Assembly: GCF_002575655.3 (NCBI RefSeq)
Contig: NC_053038.3
Coordinates: 141,810,885 to 141,874,884, forward strand
Direction: 5' to 3'
DNA: 64,000 nucleotides
Source: Aegilops tauschii subsp. strangulata
Taxonomy: Eukaryota; Streptophyta; Magnoliopsida; Poales; Poaceae
The position numbers were made by a program, and so were the translations under genes. The notes beneath the pieces were generated by a model that was not told where the DNA came from, did not search any database, and saw nothing but the letters and a program-made list of their open reading frames with translations. Positions 48,901-60,699 of this stretch are shown in pieces; positions within the stretch are counted from its first letter, which is position 1; each line of letters starts with the position of its first letter.

Positions 48901-50729
48901 TGATCTCTGCACCTATCATTCAGCCACCTGATTGGAATTTACCCTTTGAAATTATGTGTGATGCTAGTGATTATGCTGTAGGTGCTGTTCTAGGGCAAAG
49001 AGTTGATAAGAAATTAAATGTTATTCAATATGCTAGTAAGACTCTAGACAATGCTCAGAGAAATTATGCTACTACTGAAAAAGAATTCTTAGCAGTTGTA
49101 TTTGCTTGTGATAAGTTCAGACCTTATATTATCGATTCTAAAGTAACTATTCACACGGATCATGCTGCTATTAAATATCTTGTGGAAAAGAAAGATGCTA
49201 AACCTAGACTTATTAGATGGGTTCTCTTGCTACAAGAATTTGATTTGCATATTGTCGATAGAAAGGGAGCTGAGAACCCCGTTGCAGACAACTTGTCTAG
49301 GTTAGAGAATGTTCTTGATGACCCACTACCTATTGAGGATAGCTTTCCTGATGAACAATTAAATGTCATAAATACTTCTCGTACTGCTCCATGGTATGCT
49401 GATTATGCTAACTACATTGTTGCTAAATTTATACCACCTAGTTTCACATACCAGCAAAAGAAAAAGTTTTTCTATGATTTGAGACATTACTTTTGGGATG
49501 ACCCACATCTTTATAAAGAAGGAGTAGATGCTGTTATTAGACGTTGTGTACCTGAGCATGAACAGGAACAGATCCTACGCAAGTGTCACTCCGAGGCTTA
49601 TGAAGGACACCACACTGGAGATAGAACTGCACATAAGGTATTGCAATCCGGCTTTTATTGGCCTACTCTCTTCAAGGATGCCCGTAAGTTTGTCTTATCT
49701 TGTGATGAATGTCAAAGAATCGGTAATATTAGTAGACGTCAAGAAATGCCTATGAACTATTCACTTGTTATTGAACCATTTGATGTTTGGGGCTTTGATT
49801 ATATGGGACCTTTTCCTGCCTCTAATGGATACACACATATTTTAGTTGCTGTTGATTACGTTACTAAGTGGGTAGAAGCTATTCCAACTAGTAGTGCTGA
49901 TCATAACACCTCTATTAAAATGCTTAAGGAAGATATTTTCCCGAGGTTTGGAGTCCCTAGATATTTAATGACTGATGGTGGTTCACATTTTATTCATGGT
50001 GCTTTTCGTAAAATGCTGGCTAAATATGATGTTAATCATAGAATTGCATCTCCTTATCACCCGCAATCTAGTGGTCAAGTAGAATTGAGTAATAGAGAGC
50101 TCAAATTAATTTTGCAAAAGACTGTTAATAGATCTAGAAAGAATTGGTCCAAGAAACTTGATGATGCATTATGGGCCTATAGAACTGCATATAAAAATCC
50201 TATGGGTATGTCTCCGTATAAAATGGTTTATGGAAAAGCATGTCACTTACCTCTCGAACTAGAACATAAGGCATATTGGGCTATTAAAGAGCTCAACTAT
50301 GATTTCAAACTTGCCGGTGAGAAGAGGTTATTTGACATTAGCTCACTTGATGAATGGAGAACCCAAGCTTATGAAAATGCCAAGTTGTTTAAAGAAAAAG
50401 TTAAAAGATGGCATGACAAAAGGATACAAAAGCGTGAGTTTAATGTAGGTGATTATGTATTGCTATACAACTCTCGTTTAAGATTTTTTGCAGGAAAACT
50501 TCTCTCTAAATGGGAAGGCCCTTACGTTATCGAGGAGGTCTATCATTCCGGTGCCACAAAAATAAACAACTTCGAAGGCACAAATCCGAAGGTGGTGAAC
50601 GGTCAAAGAATCAAACATTATATCTTAGGTAATCCTATAAATATTGAAACCAATGTTATTGAAACAGTAACCCCGGAGGAATACATAAGGGACACTTTCC
50701 AGAACGTTTCAGACTCCGAAAAGGAATAG
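45991..50729 (+). pseudogene. Athila-like gag-pol polyprotein, three disabling changes
   Basis: Starts at ATG 45991. Gag: LSLKGDALTWYRLCDD and the downstream capsid region to about 46700. Protease: CDMGASASAIPHDLY (about 47197). Reverse transcriptase: GISPTLCQHKINLEEDAKPV, MVIDFHKLNKATKKDHYPLP and FMDDFSVYGSSFDDCL. RNase [16 protein letters not shown] (about 48958). Integrase: zinc-binding region [13 protein letters not shown] and CDECQR, core with [20 protein letters not shown] and [13 protein letters not shown], ending TAG 50729. Disablements: TGA at 47335-47337 (glycine position), a one-base loss near 48810 in 'ctcaaaatttctcgg' that shifts frame, and TAG at 48891-48893. All other sequence is open, so the copy is recently inactivated. 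Confidence 0.92.
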
Positions 50730-51063
50730 GTATGTGGTACGGTCAGTAAACCGACTCCAAAACAATTCTAATGGCAATATTTCTCCGTTTTCGAATATTC
50801 AGAAAAATAGAAAAATAAGAAGCAGTCCGGGAAGGACACGAGGGCTCCACGAGGGTGGAGGGTGCGCCCTACCCCCCTGGGTGCGCCCCCTACCTCATGG
50901 GCACCTCGTGTGCTCTCCATACTCCGTTTTCTTGCACGGTACGTATTTTGGTCGGTAAAAATTCATTATATAATCTCCCGAGGGTTTTGACTCCTGTATC
51001 ACGCAACTATCCTCTGTTCTTGTTTCGAGCTGTTTTCTGTCAGGGTTATCAAGGCCAGGCATC

Positions 51064-51429
51064 ATGTCGCCCCCCTCCTCCAACAATGGTGACAACGATG
51101 CTTGTCTAATGAAGATAGAGCTGAAGAGGGAAGAACCCATGGAGATCAACAAGGACGAAGGGATCAAGAAGGCCACGGAGGACCAAGTTCCGGCAACAGA
51201 AGACATCCTTCAACTTGATCACAATCTTCTTACCCCAACTGAGGTCGAAGCTTTCAAGATGATTGAGTTAGCTCGTATACAGAACAAGTATCTCACACGT
51301 GAAAATATTTTGTTGAAGGAGCATATCGTTGCACCCAAGGGCATTATCCGCAAGCTGGAGGACCTCTTACGCTCGATGTGCGACTATCCATCATCACCAC
51401 CATCTTCTTCACCAGCAAAGGAGACATAA
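51064..51429 (+). CDS. Small charged frame downstream of pol in the Athila-like element
   Basis: A 121-residue frame from ATG 51064: MSPPSSNNGDNDACLMKIEL, an acidic/basic stretch, then a probable coiled coil (TEVEAFKMIELARIQNKYL, ENILLKEHI) and a Ser/Pro tail. It is intact. It has no signal peptide or transmembrane segment, so it is not an envelope-like protein. It may be translated from a spliced message; the function is unknown. Confidence 0.5.
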   Translation: MSPPSSNNGDNDACLMKIELKREEPMEINKDEGIKKATEDQVPATEDILQLDHNLLTPTEVEAFKMIELARIQNKYLTRENILLKEHIVAPKGIIRKLEDLLRSMCDYPSSPPSSSPAKET

Positions 51430-52989
51430 TCACATGGGTATGGGCACTCCCCTTGGCAACTGCCAAGCTTGGGGGAGATGCCCCGGTATCATATCACAAT
51501 CACACTCCTATCTTTACCGTTTTTCTTAGTTCGATCCTATTAGTAGTATCTTGATCTAGTAGAATAAAGTTTTGGTATGATCTAGTTTTGGGTTTTTCTT
51601 TATGATCTCTCTATGTAATCGAGTCCGTGAGTTATATAATAAAGATTAGTGTTGAGTCAAGGGCTTGATTATTTTGCCATGATCTTGAGTGAATGAAAGA
51701 AAAGAGAAAAGAATAAAAAGAAACAAAGAGATCATATTGATCTTATTAAGAGTAATGACTTCACAGAAAGAGTATGATGATTAAAAATTGTTGGGAGTTG
51801 ACAAACATAGCTTTGGTCATCGTTGCAATTAATAGGAAGTAATAAAGAAAGAGAGGTTTCACATATAAATATACTATCTTGGACATCTTTTATGATTGGG
51901 AGCACTCATTAAAATATGACATGCTAAAGAGTTGATGTTGGACAAGGAAGACAACGTAATGGGTTATGTTTTCTTATATCTGAGATAAAGTATATTGTCA
52001 TGGATCATCCAACATGTTGAGCTTGCCTTTCCCCCTCATGCTAGCCAAATTCTTTGCACCAAGTCGAGATACTACTTGTGCTTCCAAATACCCTTAAACC
52101 AATATTGCCATGAGAGTCCACCATATCTACCTATGGATTGAGTAAGATCCTTCAAGTAAGTTGTCATCGGTGCAAGCAATAAAAATTGCTCTCTAAATAT
52201 GTATGATTGATTGGTGTGGAGGAAATAAGCTTTATACGATCTTGTGATGTGGAAGAAATAAAAGCGATGGACTGCATAATAAAGGTTCATATCACAAGTG
52301 GCAATATAAAGTGACGTTCTTTCGCATTAAGATTTTGTGCATCCAACCCTGAAAGCGCATGGAAACCTCTGCTTCCCTCTGTGAAGGGCCTATCTTTTAT
52401 TATTAACTTCTACCTTATGCAAGAGTCATGGTGATCTTCACCTTTCCTTTTTACATTTTATCCTTTGGCAAGCACAGGATGTTGGAAAAATCCTGATAGA
52501 TATATCTAATTGGATGTAGGGGAGCATGAGTTATTATTGTTGACATTACCCTTGAGGTAAAAGGTTGGGAGGCAAAACTATAAGCCCCTATCTTTCTCTG
52601 TGTCTGATTAAAACTCCGTAACCACAAGTATTGCGTGAGTGTTAGCAATTATGAAAGACTAAATGATACTTGAGCATGTGGACTTGCTAGAAAGCTCTGA
52701 CATAGACTCTTTCTGATGTTATGATAAATTGCAATTGCCTCAATGACTGAGATTATAGTTTGTTAGTTCTCAATAAAGTTTCTGATTCATACTTTGCACT
52801 GTGAGTAGATTATTACTTGAGCATAAGAAAGCATATGACAATATCCATATATGTTGCTGTTATGAGAATAATCATGATGCCCTCATGTCCATATTTTATT
52901 TTATCAACACCTCTACCTCTAAACATGTGGAAATATTTATCTTTATCGGCTTTCGCTTGAGGACAAGCGAGGTCTAAGCTTGGGGGAGT
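51430..52989 (+). other. Non-coding 3' interior of the Athila-like element and purine tract
   Basis: AT-rich, without a frame of note. The typical 'aagcttgggggagt' purine tract at 52976-52989 abuts the 3' LTR; a similar 'aagcttgggggagatgcccc' occurs at 51467-51486, just after the small frame. Confidence 0.6.
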
Positions 52990-54498
52990 TGATACATCCA
53001 TTTTGCATCATGCTTTTATATCGATATTTATTGCATTATGGGCTGTTATTACACATTATGTCATAATACTTATGCCTATTCTCTCTTATTTTACAAGGTT
53101 TACATAAGGAGGGAGAATGCCGGCAGCTGGAATTCTGGGCTGGAAAAGGAGCAAATATTAGAGACCTATTCTGCACCACTCCAAAAGTCCTGAAACTCCA
53201 CGAAAGTTATTTTTGGAAATAAAAAAAATACTGAGCGGAAGAAATACATCAGGGGGGCCACCACCTGTCCCCGAGGGTGGGGGGCGCGCCCTACCCCCCT
53301 GGGCGCGCCCCCTGCCTCATGGACCCCTGTTGGTCCTCCGGTGGCCATCTTCTGCTATATGAAGTCTTTCGTCCGAAGAAAAAACATAAGAAAGCTTTCG
53401 GGACGAGACTCCGCCGCCACGAGGCGGAACCAATCTAGGGCTCCGGCAGAGCTGTTCTGCCGGGGACACTTCCCTCCGGGAGGGGGAAATCATCGCCATC
53501 GTCATCACCAACGCTCCTCTCATCAGGAGAGGGCAACCTCCATCAACATCTTCACCAGCACCATCTCCTCTCAAACCCTAGTTCATCTCTTGTATCAAAT
53601 TCTTGTCTCCAAGTCCGGGATTGGTACCTGTAGGTTGCTAGTAGTGTTGATTACTCCTTGTAGTTGATGCTAGTTGGTTTATTTGGTGGAAGATCATATG
53701 TTCAGATCCTATATGCATATTAATACCCCTCTGATTATGAACATGAATATGCTTTGTGAGTAGTTACGTTTGTTCCTGAGGACATGGGAGAAGTCTTGCT
53801 ATTAGTAGTCATGTGAATTTGGTATTCGTTCGATATTTTGATGAGATGTATGTTGTCTATCCTCTAGTGGTGTTATGTGAACGTTGACTACATGACACTT
53901 CACCATTATTTGGGCCTAGAGGAAGGCATTGGGAAGTAATAAGTAGATGATGGGTTGCTAGAGTGATAGAAGCTTAAACACTAGTTTATGCGTTGCTTCG
54001 TAAGGGGCTGATTTGGATCCATATGTTTCATGCTATGGTTAGGTTTACCTTAATACTTTTGTTGTAGTTGCGGATGCTTGCAATAGAGGTTAATCATAAG
54101 TGGTATGCTTGTTCAAGTAAGAATAGCACCCAAGCACCGGTCCACCCACATATCAAATTATCAAAGTACCGAACGAGAATCATATGAACGTGATGAAAAC
54201 TAGCTTGACGATAATTCCCATGTGTCCTTGGGAGCGCTTTTCTCCATATAAGAGTTTGTCCAGGCTTGTCCTTTGCTAGAAAAAGGATTGGGCCACCTTT
54301 CTGCACTTTATTTACTTTTGTTACTTGTTGCTCATTACAAATTATCCTATCACAAAACTATCTGTTACCTATTATTTCAGTGCTTGCAGAGAATACCTTG
54401 CTGAAATCCACTTATCATTTCCTTCTGCTCCTCGTTGGGTTCGACACTCTTACTTATCGAAAGGACTACGATAGATCCCCTATACTTGTGGGTCATTA
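52990..54498 (+). repeat. 3' LTR of Athila-like element
   Basis: TGATACATCC...GGTCATTA. Same sequence as the 5' LTR with scattered substitutions, an 11-bp deletion, and a terminal C-to-T change. Confidence 0.92.
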
Positions 54499-54671
54499 GC
54501 AGGCAAGATACGTGTTTTCGCTTTAAAGGTAGGATGTTCAATAGATGGAGACAGTAAACGTAGCTCTAGAGTTGATGATCTCGCTCGCAATGAACCACCA
54601 TCCCAGGTGCCTGCTTTAACTTTGTGGTGTCATATGTGGTTGCATGTTGCATATGGTGTCTAGCTTGTATT

Positions 54672-54906
54672 CGAAAGGCCGAAGTTGGTCTTTATTAAGA
54701 TAAGGAAAGATATTTTTTACATGAACCACCATTCCGGGAGCACCAGAGGACAAATAGCTAGTCAGGGCACTGGCCGAGCCAGTGACAAGCCTAGCACAGA
54801 CAGGCATCACCTGGAAGCCAACTAAAAAGCCACGATGGTGCCGAAGCAGCCCGCCTCCCACCAGGCTCTCAGGTCCTAGATGATCATGCTCACCACTCCA
54901 GCTGGA
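54672..54906 (-). mobile_element. 235-bp retroposon fragment with 15-bp target duplication
   Basis: Flanked by TGTCTAGCTTGTATT at 54657-54671 and 54907-54921, which joins smoothly into the repeated intron sequence. A long duplication of this kind points to L1-type endonuclease activity. On the minus strand it ends 'cttaataaagaccaacttcg', like a LINE 3' end with a polyadenylation-type signal, without a clear poly(A). It is either a 5'-truncated LINE or a SINE. Confidence 0.7.
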
Positions 54907-55129
54907 TGTCTAGCTTGTATTGCTTCCAATTTGGTTAAATTGCATCTGCTTAGCTTACATATTATAGGTTTGAATATGACATGCCTTCCTGTTTTTGGTA
55001 CATACTAGTACATCTGTCTATTAACCATGTTCTTACATCAAACTAATGTTCTTGTGTATCCCTCATCAATCACTTATGATGAGGTAGTCAGGCTAGTGGA
55101 CTACTGTGAGTAAAGATCTTCATTTAAAG

Positions 55130-57062
55130 AATATAGCGTCAGCCTCCCCACATGATTCTCAAGAAACAGCAAGGCTAGATGTAGATAGTGAACGTAGCTC
55201 TGTAGTTGATTACCGCATTTCCCCTACACGAGCATGGCAGGTGCTTGCTCTAACTTGGTAGCGTGATATGTGGTTGCATGTTGCATATTGTGTCTAGATT
55301 GTATTTCTTCCAATCTGGTTAAATTGCATGTGCTATTCTGCTTAGTTTATACACTATACCTATTAATGCGACATGTCTTCCGGTTTTTAGTACATGGTAC
55401 ATCTGTCTATTAAGCATGTCCTTACATAAAACTAATGTTTTTTGTATCCCGCATCAATCAATATGACGAGACACCTTTAGTATATGCAGTGCGATATTAG
55501 TTGCATCTTTCATATGATTTATAGCATGCGCTGCTTCTAATTTGTTGAAATGCCATTTATGATGGGACGCTTTTAACTTGGCATAGTCATATTGGTTGCA
55601 TATTTCATGTGGTGTCTAGCTTGCATTGCTTCTTATTTGTTGAAATGGCTTCTGCTTAGTGTACACAAACAGTTGTCAATATGCCACGTCGTCCTAGTTT
55701 TCGTACATATTCCATCCTGGTATCATGTGTTTGCCTTACATCAAAGTAGTGATTGTCAGTATCATGCATGAATGAGTTCTGCAGAGTGAATTTTATTGCT
55801 TTTTCTTGTTGGTTTTACTTGACAATTCAAAATCAATAAAGCGGAAGTTAGCAAGGCAGCGGATAAAGGTGCTCCTTCCAAACGGAGGGCCTCTCCAGAT
55901 TCTACTCCTCCAACCCCCAAGATGATTTGCAAGACAACACATGCATAGACACTCAAGGTAGTTGTGTTGATGATGAGCACGTCTCCCCTAGTGCACCATC
56001 ACAGGTGCTCCCTCTAACTTGGCACTGTTATATGTGGTTGCATGTTATGTATGATGTCTAGCTTGTATTGCTTCTAATTTTTTTGAATTCCATCTGCTTA
56101 CTTTACACATTATACTTGTTAATAAGACACGTGTTCCTGTTTCTAGAACATACAATATCTGTCTATCACACCATGTTCTTACATCAAAGTACTATTGTTG
56201 TGTTACCTGCAACAATCACTTATCATAAGACACGTTTGACTTGGGAGTGTGAAATAGGTTACATCTCGCATTCTTTTCTAGCTTGTACTACTTCTAATTT
56301 GTTGAAATGACACTTATGACGAGACAGTTTTAACTTGGTAGAGTGATATTCATTGCATCTTTCATATGGTGTCTAGCTTTCATTGCTTCTAATTTGTTGA
56401 AATGCCTTCTCCTTAGTTTACACATCATAGGTGTGAATATGCAATACTGTCCTTTTTTGTTACACATTCAATCGTCCTATCATGCGGTCGCCTTACAGTA
56501 AAGTAGTGCTAGTCAGCATCCTGCATCAATGAGTTCTGAAAGGTGGATTTTTATTCATTTTTTGTGGGTTTGAATTGACAAGGCAATAAAACTAAGAAGC
56601 AGGAAGGAAAAAATAAGGCAGGGACTGATGGCGGTCTTCCGGCGGAACCGGCATCCCAGGTGCTTTCTCTAGCTTGGCAATTTGATATTGTCTTGCATGT
56701 TGCATACGGTGTCTAGCTTGCATTGCTTCTTATTTGTTGAAATGGATTCTGCTTAGTTTACACAAACAGTTGTGAATATGCCATGCCGTCCTATTTTTCG
56801 TAGATATTCCATCCTGGTATCATGTGTTTGCCTTACATCAAAGTAGTGAATGTCAGTATCATGCACGAGTGAGTTCTGAAGAGTGAATTTTATTACTTTT
56901 TCTTGTCGGTTTTACTTGACAATTCAAAATAAAAAAAGCGGAAGGAAGTTAGAAAGGTAGCGGATAAAGGTGCTCCTTCCAAAAGGAGGGCCTCTAAAGA
57001 TTCTACTCCTCCAACCCCCCAAGATGATTTGCAAGACAACACATGCATAGACACTCAACGTA
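55130..57062 (+). repeat. Reiterated exon-intron units of the split gene
   Basis: Exon 3 55130-55240, exon 4 about 55842-56004, exon 5 about 56583-56659, exon 6 about 56939-57062 (cut). Each complete one ends at CAG/GTGC, followed by an intron opening 'gtgctccctctaacttggca' or a variant, with 'gtggttgcatgttgcat', 'gtgtctagcttgtattgctt' and 'acatcaaagtagtg'. Exons 4 and 6 and their upstream introns (about 55612-55955 and 56710-57060) are nearly identical, a duplication about 1.1 kb apart. Exon 4 has five C in 'caacccccaag' where exon 6 has six, so exon 4 carries a one-base frameshift. Exons 2 and 3 share 'SxRSSxVDxxx' text. Confidence 0.65.
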
Positions 57063-57414
57063 CACTATAAAAAAAAGACACATCCATGACATTTTGGGCC
57101 GAATGAAATTTTTTCTGTCATGCTTATGACACTTCTATGATGTTAATTGTGACAAAACCCGGTATCATCATAGGTGTGGTGGGCTCCTACTTCTATGACA
57201 AAAAATTATGACAGAAAATGGGCTTTTCATCCTGGGCAGGCCGGAGACGCAGCTGCATGACATTCTTTGGGCCGTCCATGACGGAAAAAACCATGGTAGA
57301 AGAGAGGGCGAGGAAAATATCGGGGGAGTTCCCGCTTACGGTGGGTGGTCGGGAGCCGAGCGATGCGCGTTTCTCTCATACGTACGCGCGTGTGTGCGAG
57401 GAGTTGGGCTCTAA

Positions 57415-58290
57415 CTGAAGCTGAGCAAGGCGTTGGGCTCTAACTGAACCCGAGCGATTGCACTGCAGGCTACATGTTACTGAACCCGAGCGATCGATCG
57501 ATCCATTGCTGTTAACTGAACCCGATCGAGCGATTCCTTTGCTACTGCTGCTAACTGAAGCTGATTGAACCCTGCTGCCTCCTTCCCTGGATAAACAGTC
57601 AGCGTTGTTGGGGGAGGGGGGTTTGGATGAACAGTTCCCGGTGGGGGGGGGTTGGATGAACAGGACCCCGTGGTAGTAGAGGCCGTTGCCGCTGGATGAA
57701 CAGTACCCCGATCGATCGAGCCGGTTGGGGGCTGGATGAACAGGACCCCATGAAGGGCAGGATGAACAGGACGACCCCGTGGAGGGCTGGTTGAACAGTA
57801 GCCGATGGAGGGCTGGATGAACAGTAGCCCGTGGAGGGGTGCTTGAACAAGACCCTATGGAGAGGGCTGGTTGAATAGTAGCCGGTGGAGGAGCGCAAGG
57901 TTGAGGCTGGATGAACAGGAGCCCATGGATGAATAGTCGGAGGTGGAGGCTGGAGGAGGTCGATGGTGGATGAACAGTAGACCGTGGAGGCTGGAGGAGG
58001 TCGACGGTGGAGATGAACAGTATCCCGTGGAGTCCCATTTTGTGGTACGCCACACCCCTCCCGATGAACAGGACCCCCGTTTCGAACGTAGCGCTCCAAC
58101 ACAAGTCTGTTTCCTCCATTTTGCGGTACGCCACACCCCTCCCGATCAACAGGACCTCGTTTCGACCAAGAGAAGTCTATTTCCTCCGTTTTGCGGTACG
58201 CCCGACCCCTCCCGATGAACAGGATCCCATTTCGACCGTGGCCGGTCGAACACAAGGCCGTTTCCTCCGTTCTGCAGTATGCCAGGCCTC
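57415..58290 (+). repeat. Subterminal repeats of CACTA C
   Basis: Same two short motif families as in B: 'ctaactgaacccgagcgatt' copies (57410-57560) and 'ggatgaacagtagcccgtgg' copies (57620-58020), then units with 'cctccgttttgcggtacgcc'. Long minus-strand frames here simply follow the repeats. Confidence 0.75.
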
Positions 58291-60699
58291 GTTTCCATCG
58301 GCTGTTCCGTCCAAGCCGGTTGGCTCCCGATAAACACGATCGTGCATTCCGTTCCGACCCACCCGGTTGTACGTATGTGGCCGTATTTACTTTCTTGCAC
58401 CCTGGCTGCTATACGGACGTGTACATGCTATGTGCGCGCCTCTACTACGACACGTGTGCGCCTCTACATCGACCAGTATGTACGTACACGTTCGCGACCA
58501 GAATGACAATGCTACGTACGCTTCCACCAGGTGGGTCCCGACTGTCAGGCACTTCCTTGCGTGCAAAGATGTAGCTGGTGGGTCCCAGTAGTCAGGGGGG
58601 AAAAAAATTCACGAAATACGATGGCCCGTCCGGTGGGTCCCTGCTGTCAGGTGGAGGAATAATAATTTTGTGTGTAATAAGGAGGCACTTCCTTGCTACT
58701 GTCGTGGACCCAGCTGTCAACCTCTCCACGTAGAGTACTCTTCCGATGGAAGTCGTTCCTTGACCATGTTGACCATGCCGCGCTGAGAGCACCAGGGCGA
58801 TGGACGACGGCGAGGCCTACGAAGGGGACGACGCAGAGCCGGGGAAGACGCGGCAGTGGAATCCCACATGGAGAGGAGTACGAGGGTTCACTGGTTCGGC
58901 TTCGGTGTGAGGCTGCCGTCACTGCAGGGCCTGGCCAGTGGTGGGAGTAGTAGGGGGTGGTGAGGCCTCCGTCACATCAAAGCCAGCCACTGGAGGTAGG
59001 AGCACGCAGCACGACAGGCGCTACTTTCGGCGGCTGGAGCAAGAAGACCAGAGGTTGAACAAGCACTACAGCCATTGGATGGACATCATACGGTCGCTGG
59101 AGCTAGAATCGTTCATATTGACTAAGTTGACAAAGCCCTCCGTCTACATCAACTTAGTAGGCCCACAAGTCAGCCTCCCACTATGGTGTGTCCCAGCTAG
59201 CAGAGGGTATTAATTTTTTGTGCATAATAAGGAGGCACTTCCTTGCGTGCGAAGATATAGCTGGTGGGTCCGAGCTGTCAGCGTGAGTATTCATTCTTTT
59301 TGGCGTAATAAGGAGGTACTTGCTTGCGTGCGGCCATGGACCATGTGGGTCCCAACTGTCAGCCTCTCCATGTACATCCCTCTTCCGATGTTGTCGTTTG
59401 TTGACAACGTTGACCACGCCGTGCGAAGAACACCAGCGCGATGGACGACGGCGAGACCCAGGAAGGGAATGACCCGGAGGCGGCGAAGCCACATCAGTGG
59501 AGGGATGTGGGTGAGTAGAGGGATGGCCTGGCCAGCAATGGGAGTAGTAGGGGGCGGTGAGGCCTGCGCGGCAGCACAGTCGGCCACGGGAGGCGGGAGC
59601 AGGCAGTCCCGCCGGCGCTGGATTTGGTGGCTGGAGCAAGAAGATCAGAGAGTGAAGAAACACGACGGCTGTTGGATTGACATCCAACGGTTACGTCTAC
59701 TAGAATCATTTGTTGACGTATATAATAAGTAAAAAAATCTTGCATACGCGTCAACTTAATAGGCCCACAAGTCAGACCATTCCCTATTTTTTTAATAATT
59801 TATATTTAGCTCATTGCAATTTCTTATGCAATTTATGGCAGTCCGTTTTTTTTGTTGGCCAGGGCCAGGGTTAAAAATTTAAACGAAAATTCGCATATTT
59901 CTGTGGGTTCCAAACTATTTTTAATACCTAAATGTTGAGCCAGATTTAAAGTACTTTGAAGATATATTTAAATTAGGTTAAAGCAGAGTGAAATAAGAAT
60001 CTGAAAATGTGAAAAAAAACAGAAATTATAAAGTAATTGCCAATTTGTCATCTGTTTTTATATTTACCACCCATTTCATATTACTTTCAAGATTTGCAGG
60101 CGTCTTGAAAAGAGTTGCAGCCCATCAGGGCGTAGAAAAATAAGTAGGCCTGGGTTGGGTATTCTTCAGAAAAAATAAACTGGGCTCATTTTGACAAAGA
60201 AAATATAGCTGGGCTGGTCATATGGTGAACATAAAATATAAGCATGGGCTAGACGGGCCACAGCCTAGTTGAAACCCTGCTCCATCTCAACAATAACAAA
60301 AAAATACTGCTCGAGCAGCTACGTCCCACGTGTCAGCCGATCTTGTGTTGTTCTCTTGTCTATTGACTATATACGCTGATAATGTCATCGGTCCCAGATG
60401 TCAGGAAACCACTAGGAGGAAGCATTTTCTTTTTCCATACGCTGATAATGGAGTATATATAATAAAAAATGAGGAACTTCCTTGCGTCCGGCCATGGACA
60501 TGGTGGGCCCTACTGTCATCCTCTCCACATACAGTCCTCTGTCAATTCTTGTTGTTTGTTGACCATCTTGACAATGTGAGAGGGCGGCACCGCGGCGAGT
60601 GCACCAAAGCGCACGGAGGACGAGGGCGAGGCCTCGGACGAGGGCGATGCCTCGGACATCGGTGTTAACGATTTAGGAGATGGTAAGGCGGTGATGCGT

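Larger units (their letters stand above)
44362..54498 (+). mobile_element. Ty3/Gypsy retrotransposon, Athila-like, 10,137 bp
   Basis: Two LTRs (1,522 and 1,509 bp), a tRNA-Asp-type primer site, gag-pol in one main frame, a small extra frame and a purine tract. Perfect target duplication GCAGG at 44357-44361 and 54499-54503. The right terminus is TA rather than CA, a single change at the last base pair but one. The polyprotein type (long gag without a CCHC knuckle, DMGAS protease, FMDD reverse transcriptase) fits the Athila lineage that includes abundant Triticeae families; the family name is not assigned. The insertion lies inside exon 2 of the reiterated-exon gene, in the same orientation. 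Confidence 0.92.
43386..57062 (+). pseudogene. Unrecognised split gene with reiterated exons, interrupted by three transposons
   Basis: Exon 1 43386-43491 (MGSSKAPPSSKTSVPQVKTR, then AQLLEDAALATGNG) ends one base into a codon at a GT. Exon 2 starts 44298 after TTTCAG and completes that codon; it is split by the Athila element and resumes at 54504, ending in PPSQ at a CAG/GT (54606). Further exon-like segments end at 55240, 56004 and 56659 with the same CAG/GTGC junction, and a last one is cut at 57062. The encoded text is Lys/Arg- and Ser/Asp-rich without a fold I recognise; a nuclear or disordered protein is a guess. Introns between units are homologous. Acceptors for exons 3-6 are uncertain. 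The gene probably continues beyond the third CACTA element. Confidence 0.55.

Noticed and set aside
57376..58255. Long minus-strand open frames (up to 257 codons) across CACTA C subterminal repeats
   Set aside because: They follow tandem 'ggatgaacagtagcccg' repeats, are full of repetitive Ser/Pro/Cys text and are not conserved with the equivalent block in element B.
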